DNA of 40,621 nucleotides from Kitasatospora phosalacinea (GTDB lineage: Bacteria; Actinomycetota; Actinomycetes; Streptomycetales; Streptomycetaceae), in NCBI RefSeq assembly GCF_000716545.1, contig NZ_JNWZ01000062.1:1-40621 (forward strand). The letters are read 5' to 3'. Numbering within the stretch: position 1 is the stretch's first letter; every line of letters begins with the position of its first letter. The position numbers and the translations under genes were made by a program. Below, in pieces: positions 31,312 through 39,321 of this stretch. The notes under the pieces were generated by a model that made no database searches, had not been told where the DNA came from, and saw only the letters and a list, made by a program, of their open reading frames with translations.

Positions 31312-32157
31312 TCAGTGCGCGGCGCCCGCGTTCGGGTCGAGGGTGCCCATCGTGACCAGGGCGATGATGGTGATGCCGAGCAGGATCCGGTAGACCACGA
31401 ACGGCGTGAAGCTGTTGTGCGAGATGTACTTCAGGAACCAGGCGATGGCCGCGTAGCCGACGGCGAAGGCGATCAGGGTGGCCAGGATCGTCGGGCCCCA
31501 GGCGGGGGCCGGGCCGTCGCCGATCTTCAGCAGTTCGAGACCGCCGGAGGCCAGCACGGCGGGGATGGCCAGCAGGAAGGAGTAGCGGGCGGCCGCCTCC
31601 CGGCTGTAGCCGAGGAACAGGCCCGCGCTGATCGTGCCGCCGGAGCGGGAGACGCCCGGGATCAGCGCCAGGGACTGGGCGCAGCCGTAGACCAGCGCGT
31701 GCTTGAAGTTCAGCGAGCTGATCGGCCGGGCGTTGCGGACGGCGCGGGAGCGGTCGGCGATCGCCAGGATCACGCCGAACAGGATCAGCGTGGTGCCGAT
31801 CAGCCGCAGGTCGCGCAGGGTGGTCTCGATGGTGTCCTGGAACAGCTTGCCGAGGATGCCGATCGGCAGCGTGCCGATGATCACGTACCAGCCGAGCTTC
31901 GCGTTCTGGTCGCCGCGCCACTCGGCCCGGAACAGCGACAGCGTCCAGGCCCTGATGATCGCGCCGATGTCGCGGCGGAAGTAGATCAGGACCGCGGACT
32001 CGGTGCCCAGCTGGGTCACGGCCGTGAACGCCGCGCCCGGGTCGTCCCAGCCGGCCAGGGCCGAGAACACCCGCAGGTGCGCGCTGGAGGAGACCGGCAG
32101 GAACTCGGTCAGACCCTGCACCAGGCCGAGCACGGCGGCGTGGAACCAGTCGATCAC
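31312..32157 (-). CDS. uppP: Undecaprenyl-diphosphatase UppP (BacA)
   Basis: A 281-residue integral membrane pyrophosphatase that converts undecaprenyl diphosphate to the monophosphate, recycling the lipid carrier for peptidoglycan and other glycans and giving bacitracin tolerance. Both catalytic signatures are complete: QGLTEFLPVSSSAHL (14-28, with Glu18) and PGVSRSGGT (167-175). About seven or eight hydrophobic segments are present and the length is normal. GTG at 32157 fits the family start (IDWFHAAVLGLVQG). It supports the undecaprenyl-linked glycan genes elsewhere in the window but is separately transcribed. Confidence 0.97.
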   Translation of the reverse strand: MIDWFHAAVLGLVQGLTEFLPVSSSAHLRVFSALAGWDDPGAAFTAVTQLGTESAVLIYFRRDIGAIIRAWTLSLFRAEWRGDQNAKLGWYVIIGTLPIGILGKLFQDTIETTLRDLRLIGTTLILFGVILAIADRSRAVRNARPISSLNFKHALVYGCAQSLALIPGVSRSGGTISAGLFLGYSREAAARYSFLLAIPAVLASGGLELLKIGDGPAPAWGPTILATLIAFAVGYAAIAWFLKYISHNSFTPFVVYRILLGITIIALVTMGTLDPNAGAAH

Positions 32158-32255
32158 CGGACACCCGCCGCGGATATCTCTCGGAGGCTCAGCATGGCGG
32201 TTTCCTGTTCGCTCGTGGGTGGTCCGGCGGCCGGGGCGCGGTCCGGTGCGGGCAG

Positions 32256-32261
32256 ATGATA
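32256..32261 (-). promoter_or_regulatory. Probable -10 box of uppP
   Basis: Minus-strand TATCAT, five of six matches to TATAAT, in an AT-richer patch about 100 bases before the uppP start. The -35 region is poorly conserved. Confidence 0.4.
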
Positions 32262-32325
32262 AGGCGTCCGGATGTACTGAAGATCGCAAAGGTGCAATTA
32301 GTGGGAAACCGGACCTTTCCGTGCC

Positions 32326-32355
32326 GACACCCGCCGGGGCGCCCCGGCAGGTGTC
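32326..32355 (-). terminator. Terminator downstream of the GNAT gene
   Basis: A near-perfect inverted repeat centred between 32340 and 32341: 15-base arms with a single mismatch. It lies 25 bases beyond the GNAT stop and separates that gene from uppP. Confidence 0.65.
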
Positions 32356-32379
32356 CCGGGCGGGTGTCCCCGGCAGGCG

Positions 32380-32952
32380 TCAGGGCGTGGCGGCGGCCCG
32401 CTCGGCGCGGGTCAGCGCGTAGACCACGTCGCCGTGCTCGCTGCCCGGGAGCGGGTCCGGCCAGTCGGCGAAGAACGTCCGCACGAGGCGCAGGCCGGCC
32501 CGCTCCAGGACGCGGCGGGAGGCGGTGTTGACCGCCATCGTGGTGGCCGCGACCCGTTCGGCCCCCAGCTCCTCGAACGCGGCGCGGACCAGCGCGGCCG
32601 CCGCCTCGGTCGCGTACCCCCGGCCCCGGGCGGCGGGCAGCAGGCGGTAGCCCAGCTCCAGGCCGTCCGTCCCCTCCAGGCCGACGGAGGCGGGCGGGCG
32701 CAGCGCCGCCCAGCCCAGGAAGCGGCCGTCGGCCTCCAGCGCCCAGCAGCCCAGCCCCTCCGGCAGTTCGGCGTACTCGCGCAGCAGGGCCGGCAGCAGC
32801 TCGTCCGCGACCCGGGACGGCGGGACGGGGCGGCCGTCGTCGATGTACCGCATCACCTCCGGGTCGCCGCACAGGGCGGTGACGGCGGGCAGGTCGGCGG
32901 GGGTGAGGCGGCGCAGGGCGAGCCGGTCGGTGCGCAGGCGGAGGTCGGTCAC
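32380..32952 (-). CDS. GNAT-family N-acetyltransferase (RimJ/RimL-like)
   Basis: A 190-residue acetyltransferase. LRLRTDRLALRRLTPADLPAV at the start is the RimJ/RimL-type opening, GCWALEADGRFLGWAALRPP the central strand pair, LLPAARGRGYATEAAAALVRAAF the acetyl-CoA-binding motif A, and AVNTASRRVLERAGLRLVRTF the N-x-x-S-x-x-x-L-E-K/R-A-G motif B. The acceptor is unknown. GTG at 32952 is the start that fits the family length; no Shine-Dalgarno is evident. It is divergent from the EamA transporter gene. Confidence 0.88.
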   Translation of the reverse strand: MTDLRLRTDRLALRRLTPADLPAVTALCGDPEVMRYIDDGRPVPPSRVADELLPALLREYAELPEGLGCWALEADGRFLGWAALRPPASVGLEGTDGLELGYRLLPAARGRGYATEAAAALVRAAFEELGAERVAATTMAVNTASRRVLERAGLRLVRTFFADWPDPLPGSEHGDVVYALTRAERAAATP

Positions 32953-33104
32953 CGGGCGAGCAGAGCACCGTGGGGGAGGGCGGGGCAAGCGGTTTCCGGG
33001 GGTTCGGGCGGGCAGGGAATGCGCGCGGCGATCATTATGTTGGCCTGATGCGTTCACTCTGTTGTACCGTCCGAGTTGTTCCGCCTCACCACCCGGGAAG
33101 TGCC

Positions 33105-33968
33105 ATGATCGCCCTGCTGCTCGCCCTCGGCAGCTCACTCGCCTACGGCTGCGCCGACTTCCTCGGCGGCCTCGGCGCCCGCCGCGCGCACGTGCTGCGC
33201 ACCGTGCTGGTCGCCGCGCCCGCCAGCCTGGCCGTCGAACTGCTGCTCTGGCCGCTGCTCGGCGCCCGCTTCGAGCCCGGGGCGGTCGGCTGGGGCGCGG
33301 CCTCCGGGGCGGCCTCGGCCGCGGCCTTCGCCCTGCTGTACCGGACGCTGGCGATCGGCCCGATGAACGTGCTCTCGCCGGTGACGGCGCTGGTCTCGGC
33401 GATGCTGCCGGTCGCCGTCGGCCTGCTGCAGGGTGAGCGGCTGGGCGCCGCCGGACTGCTGGGGCTGCCGCTGGCGCTGGCCGCGGTGGTGCTGGTGAGC
33501 GCGGGGCCGGGTGGCGGCGAGGGCGGTGACGGTGGTGGTGGCGGCCGGGTGCGGGCGAGCCGTCGTGCGCTGCTGCTGGCGCTCGGCGCGGGCGCCGCGA
33601 TCGCCGTCCAGCTGGTCTGCCTGCACCAGGCGCCGTCCGGCAGCGGGGTCGCCCCGCTGATCGTCGGCCGCGCCGTCACCTCCGTCCTGACCCTGACCGC
33701 CGTCCTGCTGTGGCGCCGCCGACTCGGCGCCGAGCGCCCCGCGTACGGCCTGGCGGCCACCGCCGGGGCGCTCGACTCGCTGGCCGGGGTGCTGTTCCTG
33801 CTGGCCGCGCGCAGCGGAGACCTGGCCGTGGTCGCGGTGGTCACCGCGCTCTACCCGACCGGCACGGTGCTGCTGGCCCGCACCGTCCTCGCCGAACGCA
33901 TCCACCGGGGCCAGGTGGCCGGCCTCGGCGCGGCCGCCCTCGCGGTCGGCCTGCTGGCCCTGGCCTGA
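33105..33968 (+). CDS. EamA/DMT-family membrane transporter
   Basis: A 287-residue ten-helix drug/metabolite transporter made of two EamA repeats. The first has GSSLAYGCADFLGG and MNVLSPVTALVSAMLPVAVGLLQGERL. A cytoplasmic Gly/Arg-rich linker (GGGEGGDGGGGGR) precedes the second, which ends ALYPTGTVLLARTVLAERIHRGQVAGLGAAALAVGLLAL. The substrate is unknown. ATG at 33105 has GGGAAG 5 bases upstream. The divergent region toward the GNAT gene includes an AT-rich patch near 33030-33070 that probably holds its promoter. The next gene follows after 29 bases, so an operon is likely. Confidence 0.88.
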   Translation: MIALLLALGSSLAYGCADFLGGLGARRAHVLRTVLVAAPASLAVELLLWPLLGARFEPGAVGWGAASGAASAAAFALLYRTLAIGPMNVLSPVTALVSAMLPVAVGLLQGERLGAAGLLGLPLALAAVVLVSAGPGGGEGGDGGGGGRVRASRRALLLALGAGAAIAVQLVCLHQAPSGSGVAPLIVGRAVTSVLTLTAVLLWRRRLGAERPAYGLAATAGALDSLAGVLFLLAARSGDLAVVAVVTALYPTGTVLLARTVLAERIHRGQVAGLGAAALAVGLLALA

Positions 33969-33997
33969 CACCCCCGCCCGAAAGGACCTCCCCTCCC

Positions 33998-34672
33998 GTG
34001 ACCGACCTGCACCTGCACCCCGCCGTCGCCGCGGCCTTCCCCGCCGCCCGGATCGCCGTCCTCACCGCCCGCGGCGTCCGCGGCGCCACCGGGCCGTGGC
34101 CCGCCACCGAGGCCGCGCTCGCCTGCCTGGAGGCCGAACTCGCCGACGGCAGCTGGCACCCCGCCGACGAGCACGACCCGCGGATCGCCGCCTGGCACAC
34201 CGCCTACCGGGCCTTCGGCACCAACCCGCGCCGCGTCCGCCCCAGCGTGGACGCACTCGGCCGCCGCCTCGCCAAGCAGGGCGCGCTGCCCCGGATCAAC
34301 CCCGCCGTCGACTCCTACAACGCGGTCTCCGTCCGGCACGCCACCCCCGCCGGGGCGTTCGACCTGGCCGCGGTCGACGGTCCCGTCGAGATCCGCTTCG
34401 CCGACGGCACCGAACGGTTCACCCCGCTCGGCGAACCCGACACCGTCGAGCACCCCAAGCCCGGCGAGGTGGTCTACACCGACGCGGCGGGCGTCCTCAC
34501 CCGGCACTGGAACCACCGCGACGCCCACCGCACCCGCGTCACCGAGCGCGCTACGGATGTCCTGTTCGTCCTGGAGACCATGGACGGCGCCGAACTCGCC
34601 GAGCCCGCCGAGGAGTTGCGCGCCCTGCTGGCACCGCATAGCGAGGAGGTGGCGGTGCGGTACCTGGGCTGA
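33998..34672 (+). CDS. B3/B4 domain protein (tRNA synthetase beta-like)
   Basis: A 224-residue stand-alone B3/B4 domain, the module found in the beta subunit of phenylalanyl-tRNA synthetase, where it helps recognise substrate or edit. The family pattern is clear: HTAYRAFGTNPRRVRPSVDALGRRL, LPRINPAVDSYNAVSVRHATPAGAFDLAAVDGPVEIR and PKPGEVVYTDAAGVLTRHWNHRDAHRTRVTERATDVLFVLE. Stand-alone members may edit mischarged tRNA, but this is not established for this one. GTG at 33998 has AAAGGA upstream and lies 29 bases after the EamA gene. Confidence 0.88.
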   Translation: MTDLHLHPAVAAAFPAARIAVLTARGVRGATGPWPATEAALACLEAELADGSWHPADEHDPRIAAWHTAYRAFGTNPRRVRPSVDALGRRLAKQGALPRINPAVDSYNAVSVRHATPAGAFDLAAVDGPVEIRFADGTERFTPLGEPDTVEHPKPGEVVYTDAAGVLTRHWNHRDAHRTRVTERATDVLFVLETMDGAELAEPAEELRALLAPHSEEVAVRYLG

Positions 34673-35006
34673 GGCGTCAACCGGAAGCGGGTGGGGGCCT
34701 TCGACCGGCCAGGCCACCACCGCCCGTCTCGCACCGTCGCGGCGCTCCTCCGCGACCAGCCGGGCCGAGAGCGCGTTGACCACGGCCGGGAGGGTGCGGC
34801 TCCAGGCGGTACCTCGTTCGCGGCCGACTCGACCGTGTCGCACACCGGGTCGTGCGGCTCGCAGTGCCGCCAATCCTCAGGGGAGATCTGGAAAACACCA
34901 GTTCATAGGCTATGTGGCTAGAGGCTGTGTGGCCTGCGGCGTGGGGTTTCGGCGGGGGTTTCGGCGGGGGCCACGCTCGCGGGGGCGTGGCGGGGCGTCG
35001 GGAGGC
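34673..35006. other. Convergent intergenic region, possible gene relic
   Basis: About 330 bases between the B3/B4 gene and pxpA. No intact gene was found. The patch near 34880-34920 is AT-richer than the surroundings. GGGTTTCGGCGG-type units occur twice in tandem near 34945-34970. No strong terminator stem was identified. Confidence 0.45.
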
Positions 35007-35783
35007 TCAGGTGAAGGCCTCGACGCGGACGCCCGCGGAGGCCAGCGCGCCCCGTACCCGCCAGGCGAGTTGGGCGGCGCCGGGGGTGTCGCCGTGGACG
35101 CAGAGGGAGCGGGCCCGGACGGTGATGGGCTCGCCGCCGACGGCGGTGACGGTGGCGTCGCGGGCGATGCCGACGGCGCGGGCGATCACCGCCTCGGGGT
35201 CGTGCACGACGGCGTCCGGCTCGCGGCGCGGGACGAGGGTGCCGACCCGGGTGTAGGCGCGGTCGGCGAACGCCTCGGTGACCACGGGCAGCCCGACGCC
35301 CTCGGCCACCTCCAGCAGCCGGGAGCCGGGCAGGCCGAGCAGCGGCAGCGGCCCGTCGCAGACCGCGCCGGCCCGCAGCACGCCGGAGACCACCGCCTCC
35401 GCCTGCTCGCCGTCGTCCACCACCCGGTTGTAGAGGGCGCCGTGCGGCTTGACGTAGGAGACCCGGGAGCCGGCCGCGCGGGCGAACACCTGGAGCGCGC
35501 CGATCTGGTAGGCGATCTCGTCGGCCAGCTCGTCCGGCGGGACGTCCATGGCGCGGCGGCCGAACCCGGCCAGGTCGCGGTAGGAGACCTGGGCGCCGAT
35601 CCGCACCCCGCGCTCGGCGGCCAGCGAGCAGACCCGGCGCATCGTGGACGGGTCGCCGGCGTGGAAGCCGCAGGCGACGTTGGCGCTGGTGACCACGGAG
35701 AGCAGCGCCTCGTCGTCGGTCAGGCTCCAGCGTCCGAAGCCCTCGCCGAGGTCCGCATTGAGATCGATCACCGCGTCGGCCAC
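35007..35783 (-). CDS. pxpA: LamB/YcsF-family 5-oxoprolinase subunit A
   Basis: A 258-residue protein of the YcsF family, now known as PxpA, which with PxpB and PxpC opens 5-oxoproline to glutamate using ATP. Signature segments are DLNADLGEGFGRW (7-19), VTSANVACGFHAGDP, VRIGAQVSYRDLAGFGRR, VSYVKPHGALYN, and SLCVHGDTPGA near the end. The length is normal. GTG at 35783 has GAGGA upstream. pxpB and pxpC normally adjoin it but are absent on both sides, so the complex would need subunits encoded elsewhere. Confidence 0.93.
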   Translation of the reverse strand: MADAVIDLNADLGEGFGRWSLTDDEALLSVVTSANVACGFHAGDPSTMRRVCSLAAERGVRIGAQVSYRDLAGFGRRAMDVPPDELADEIAYQIGALQVFARAAGSRVSYVKPHGALYNRVVDDGEQAEAVVSGVLRAGAVCDGPLPLLGLPGSRLLEVAEGVGLPVVTEAFADRAYTRVGTLVPRREPDAVVHDPEAVIARAVGIARDATVTAVGGEPITVRARSLCVHGDTPGAAQLAWRVRGALASAGVRVEAFT

Positions 35784-35991
35784 TTCTTCCTCGTCCGCCC
35801 TTCCGTGCGCGGGCCGGTCCGGGCCCGGGGTCCGCTCCTGGGGGTGATCGTAGGGCCTGATCGTTTCGGCCGGTGCGGCGGTGGCGGCCCGGGCGGCGGG
35901 TTTTACCCGTCAGGTCGCGGGCGGGCGGCGCGAGGGCCACCCGCTCGGCGCAACGCCCGCCGGGGGGAGCGGCCGGCGCCGGGGGGTTGAC

Positions 35992-36038
35992 GGGCGGGCC
36001 GGGCGGCGGGCGGGCGGCGGGCGGGGAAGGGGGGCGGG
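35992..36038 (+). repeat. G-run cluster, potential G-quadruplex
   Basis: Within 47 bases there are more than eight runs of three or more G, mostly spaced by a single C, ending 7 bases before the marR stop on the opposite strand. It lies between marR and pxpA. Confidence 0.6.
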
Positions 36039-36044
36039 TCGCGG

Positions 36045-36506
36045 TCAGCCGCGCGGCCAGGGGCGGCCCTGGATCCGTTCGATGTCGCGGTTGAAGCGCT
36101 CCAGCACCTCGGCGAAGCCGGCCAGGTCCTCGGCCGTCCAGTCGGTGACCACCCGGGACAGGCCCTGGATCGACCAGTCGCGGTCCTGGCGCAGCCGGCG
36201 CAGGCCCTCCTCGGTGATCCGCAGCTTGCGGGCCACTCCGCCGTCCGGGTCCGGGATGCGGTCGACCAGGCCGGCCCGGAGCATCGCGGCGGTCTGCCGG
36301 TTGACGGTGGAGGTGTCCAGCCCGAAGGCCTCGGCGAGTTGGCCGATGGTCAGCGGGCCCTCGGTCTCGATCCGGCTGAGCAGGGTGTACGCGCTGCGCT
36401 CCAGCGCGTCGGGGCCGCCGTTGGTGCGTGCGGTGGCGAGCACCTGGTGACGGGCGAGCAGCATCATTTCCCGTTCGATCAGGGCGAGTTCCTTGTCGCG
36501 CCGCAT
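36045..36506 (-). CDS. MarR-family transcriptional regulator
   Basis: A 153-residue winged-helix regulator. Helix 1 is ELALIEREMMLLARHQVL, and the DNA-binding core is YTLLSRIETEGPLTIGQLAEAFGLDTSTVNRQTAAMLRAGLVDRIPDPDGGVARKLRITEEGLRRL, with the wing DPDGGVARKL. The C-terminal dimerisation helix is WTAEDLAGFAEVLERFNRDIERI. ATG at 36506 follows GGAGGAGC. It is divergent from an MFS exporter across a 123-base region holding a 35-base dyad, the usual arrangement for an autoregulated MarR repressor of an efflux gene. Confidence 0.92.
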   Translation of the reverse strand: MRRDKELALIEREMMLLARHQVLATARTNGGPDALERSAYTLLSRIETEGPLTIGQLAEAFGLDTSTVNRQTAAMLRAGLVDRIPDPDGGVARKLRITEEGLRRLRQDRDWSIQGLSRVVTDWTAEDLAGFAEVLERFNRDIERIQGRPWPRG

Positions 36507-36557
36507 GCTCCTCCGTCCCTTGCGTCACTTTTCGGCAGCATATCCCGCGAGGGTGCC

Positions 36558-36592
36558 ATATGTATGGTACACATTGTGTGCATCATGCATAT
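36558..36592. promoter_or_regulatory. 35-base dyad, probable MarR operator
   Basis: Arms 36558-36573 and 36577-36592 match as an inverted repeat at 13 of 16 positions around a 3-base centre (TTG). The site is strikingly AT-rich for this genome and lies 38-72 bases before the MFS start and 52-86 from the marR start. Confidence 0.7.
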
Positions 36593-36629
36593 CAAGCCGA
36601 AGAGCCAGTCGAAGAGATGGAAGTACCCC

Positions 36630-38093
36630 ATGAGTCAGGCACGCACCGGACCCGTCGTCGGAGTGCTCGCCGGCGCGGGCATCGTGGTCTCGCTGATGCA
36701 GACCCTGGTCGTCCCGCTGATCCCGGACCTGCCGAACCTGCTCCACACCACGGCCGCCAACGCGTCCTGGGCGATCACCGCCACCCTGCTGGCCGGTGCC
36801 GTCGCCACCCCGGTGCTCGGCCGACTCGGCGACATGTACGGCAAGCGCCGGATCCTGCTCGCCAGCCTCACCATGCTCGTCATCGGCTCGCTGATCTGCG
36901 GCTTCAGCAGCTCGCTCGCCCCGATGGTGGTCGGCCGCGCGCTCCAGGGCATCGGCGCCGGCGTCATCCCGCTCGGCATCAGCATCATGCGGGACGAGCT
37001 GCCGCCGCAGAAGCTCGGCTCCTCGATGGCGCTGATGAGCTCCTCGCTCGGCATCGGCGGCGCGTTCGGCCTGCCGCTGTCCGCCGTCATCGCCCAGAAC
37101 ACCAGCTGGCACGCGCTGTTCTGGATCTCCGCCGTGCTCGGCGCGGCGATCGCCGTCGCCGTGTTCCTCCTCGTCCCCGAGTCCCCGGTGCGCTCCGGCG
37201 GCCGCTTCGACGTGGTCGGCGCGATCGGGCTCACCATCGGCCTGGTCGCCCTGCTGCTCACCATCTCCAAGGGCAGCGACTGGGGCTGGGGCTCCGGCAC
37301 CACCCTGGGCACGCTGGCCGTCGCCGTCGTGGTCCTCCCGGTCTGGGGCTGGTGGGAGCTGCGCACCCGGCAGCCGCTGGTCGACCTGCGCACCAGCGCC
37401 CGCCGCCAGGTGCTGATGACCAACCTGGCCTCCGTGGTGATCGGCTTCGCGATGTACGCGATGAGCCTGGTCTCCCCGCAGCTGCTGCAGATGCCCACCG
37501 AGACCGGCTACGGCCTCGGCCAGTCGATGGTCGCCGCCGGCCTGTGGATGGCCCCCGCCGGCGTGGTCATGATGCTGCTCTCGCCGATCTCCGCCAAGCT
37601 CTCCCGGGCCAAGGGCCCCAAGGTCTCGCTGCTGGTCGGCGCCGTCATCATCACCGGCGGCTACCTCTCCGCGCTCGCCCTGATGGGCCACGCCTGGGGC
37701 GTGCTGCTCTTCTCCTGCCTGATCAGCGGCGGCATCGCGTTCGCCTACGCGGCCATGCCCGCCCTGATCATGGGCGCCGTCCCGGTCTCCGAGACCGCCG
37801 CCGCCAACGGCCTCAACACGCTGATGCGCTCCATCGGCACCTCCAGCTCCTCCGCCGTCATCGGCGTGGTGCTGGCCCACATGACCACCGACTACCACGG
37901 CCACCCCCTGCCGTCGGAGAGCGGCTTCCGCACCGCCTTCCTCATCGGCGCCGGCGCGGCCGTCGCGGCCGCCCTGGTCACCCTCGCCATCCCGGGCGTC
38001 CGCCGCGCGGTCACCGGCGGCGGCGCGGGCCAGGCCGGGCCGAAGGACGGCACGGCGCAGGACGCCGTCGCCGAGGGCGCTGCCGCGAAGTAG
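36630..38093 (+). CDS. MFS drug exporter, 14-helix DHA2 (EmrB/QacA) type
   Basis: A 487-residue proton-driven exporter of the DHA2 family with about fourteen hydrophobic segments. TLVVPLIPDLPNLLHTTAANASWAITATLLAGAVATPVLGRLGDMYGKRRILL contains the TM1-3 region and the conserved motif A loop (GRLGDMYGKRR). GRALQGIGAGVIPLGISIMRDELPP is motif B, and GIGGAFGLPLSAVIAQNTSWHALFWI is the TM5 motif C region. The substrate is unknown. The Ala/Gly-rich C-terminal tail is probably cytoplasmic. GGAAG is 8 bases before the ATG. The divergent MarR protein is the likely repressor. Confidence 0.92.
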   Translation: MSQARTGPVVGVLAGAGIVVSLMQTLVVPLIPDLPNLLHTTAANASWAITATLLAGAVATPVLGRLGDMYGKRRILLASLTMLVIGSLICGFSSSLAPMVVGRALQGIGAGVIPLGISIMRDELPPQKLGSSMALMSSSLGIGGAFGLPLSAVIAQNTSWHALFWISAVLGAAIAVAVFLLVPESPVRSGGRFDVVGAIGLTIGLVALLLTISKGSDWGWGSGTTLGTLAVAVVVLPVWGWWELRTRQPLVDLRTSARRQVLMTNLASVVIGFAMYAMSLVSPQLLQMPTETGYGLGQSMVAAGLWMAPAGVVMMLLSPISAKLSRAKGPKVSLLVGAVIITGGYLSALALMGHAWGVLLFSCLISGGIAFAYAAMPALIMGAVPVSETAAANGLNTLMRSIGTSSSSAVIGVVLAHMTTDYHGHPLPSESGFRTAFLIGAGAAVAAALVTLAIPGVRRAVTGGGAGQAGPKDGTAQDAVAEGAAAK

Positions 38094-38108
38094 CCGCCGC
38101 CGTTCCCG

Positions 38109-38146
38109 GGCGGGCCGTTCGTCCCTGCGGGGAGGAACGGCCCGCC
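38109..38146 (+). terminator. Terminator after the MFS exporter
   Basis: GGCGGGCCGTTC (38109-38120) pairs perfectly with GAACGGCCCGCC (38135-38146), and an inner TCCC/GGGA stem closes a TGCG tetraloop. It starts 16 bases after the stop. Confidence 0.85.
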
Positions 38147-38238
38147 GTGCTCTCCGGCCCCGGGGGAGCGGCCCGTCCCGGGGGTCCGTCCCCGCGCGGA
38201 CGAACCGGGCACCGTGGCCTCCGCGCGAGTCGCGGCAG

Positions 38239-38244
38239 TAGGGT
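38239..38244 (+). promoter_or_regulatory. -10 box of the leaderless DUF2804 gene
   Basis: TAGGGT ends 6 nt before the ATG at 38251 and there is no Shine-Dalgarno. Confidence 0.5.
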
Positions 38245-38250
38245 GCGCGG

Positions 38251-39321
38251 ATGGCGACCCACGAGCGAGAGATCACCGCCCCCGCCGACCTGTGCCGTCC
38301 CGACGGGCGGCTGGACCGCGGCGCCGTCGGCTGGTCGCGCACCCCGCTGCACCGGAGCAACCTGCGCGGCTGGGGGCGCACCAAGCGCTGGGAGTACTGG
38401 TGCGTGACCACGCCCACCCACCTGCTCGCGCTCACCGTCAGCGACCTGGACTTCCTCACCCTCGACACCGCGTACTTCCTCTCCTGGGACGAGCACGGCG
38501 TCCTGGAGGAGCACGAGCGCACCGCGATCGCCCCCGGCCTGCCGACCCGCCGCACCGCCTTCCCCGAGGGCATCGCCGGCTCCGGCGGCCCGCACGGCGC
38601 GGACCTCACCGTCGGCCCCGAGCGCCCCCACCGCCGCCAGGTCCGGATCTCGATCGGCCACGAGCCCGGCGGCACCCGGCTGCGCGCCCGCGCCCTCACC
38701 GCCGACCTGCGCCCGCTGGAGGCCGACCTGCTGGTCGCGCTGCCGGACGGCCACGAGACCCTGTCGGTGGTCGTCCCCTGGGACGCCGAGCGCTTCCAGT
38801 ACACCTCCAAGCACACCGCCCGCCCCGCCACCGGCACCGTCCGCCTCGGCGACCGCACGTACGGGTTCGGCGAGGACGGGGACGCCTGGGGCGTGCTCGA
38901 CCACGGCCGGGGGCGCTGGCCGCGTTCGCTCGGCTGGAACTGGGGCGCCGCGTCCGGTCGCACCGACGGGCACACGGTCGGCCTGCAGTTCGGCGGGCAG
39001 TGGACGGAGGGCACCGGCAGCACCGAGAACGCGCTGTGCGTGGACGGCCGGCTCACCAAGATCGGCACCGAGCTCGACTGGCGCCACGACCCCGCCGACC
39101 CGCTCGCCCCCTGGCGGATCACCACCCCCGGCAGCGACCGGGTCGACCTGGTCTTCACCCCCTTCCACGACCGCCGCACCCGCACCGAGGCCGGCCTGAT
39201 CGCCAACCGCACCGACCAGTGCTTCGGCCGCTACCGGGGCTCGATCCGCACCGACGACGGCCTGCGCGTCACGGTGCACGGGCTGCTGGGCTGGGCCGAG
39301 GACGTCCGGATGCGCTGGTGA
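38251..39321 (+). CDS. DUF2804 family protein
   Basis: A 356-residue protein matching the DUF2804 family throughout. It opens with ITAPADLCRPDGRLDRGAVGWSRTPLHRSNLRGWGRTKRWEYWCV, has YKHTARPATGTV-like and YGFGEDGDAWGVLDHGRGRWP segments in the middle, and ends with DQCFGRYRGSIRTDDGLRVTVHGLLGWAEDVRMRW. The fold is mostly beta and the function is unknown; lipocalin-like or carotenoid 1,2-hydratase-like relatives have been proposed for similar beta-rich families. The gene is apparently leaderless. Its TGA overlaps the GTG of the next gene as GTGA. Confidence 0.88.
   Translation: MATHEREITAPADLCRPDGRLDRGAVGWSRTPLHRSNLRGWGRTKRWEYWCVTTPTHLLALTVSDLDFLTLDTAYFLSWDEHGVLEEHERTAIAPGLPTRRTAFPEGIAGSGGPHGADLTVGPERPHRRQVRISIGHEPGGTRLRARALTADLRPLEADLLVALPDGHETLSVVVPWDAERFQYTSKHTARPATGTVRLGDRTYGFGEDGDAWGVLDHGRGRWPRSLGWNWGAASGRTDGHTVGLQFGGQWTEGTGSTENALCVDGRLTKIGTELDWRHDPADPLAPWRITTPGSDRVDLVFTPFHDRRTRTEAGLIANRTDQCFGRYRGSIRTDDGLRVTVHGLLGWAEDVRMRW

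Noticed and set aside
34677..34898. Minus-strand short frames downstream of the B3/B4 gene
   Set aside because: They lack a ribosome binding site, consistent codon bias or any domain; I could not tell a relic from chance.
36525..39212. An 895-codon minus-strand open frame
   Set aside because: It lies opposite the MFS exporter and DUF2804 genes and has the Asp/Gln/His-rich, motif-free composition of an antisense frame in GC-rich DNA.
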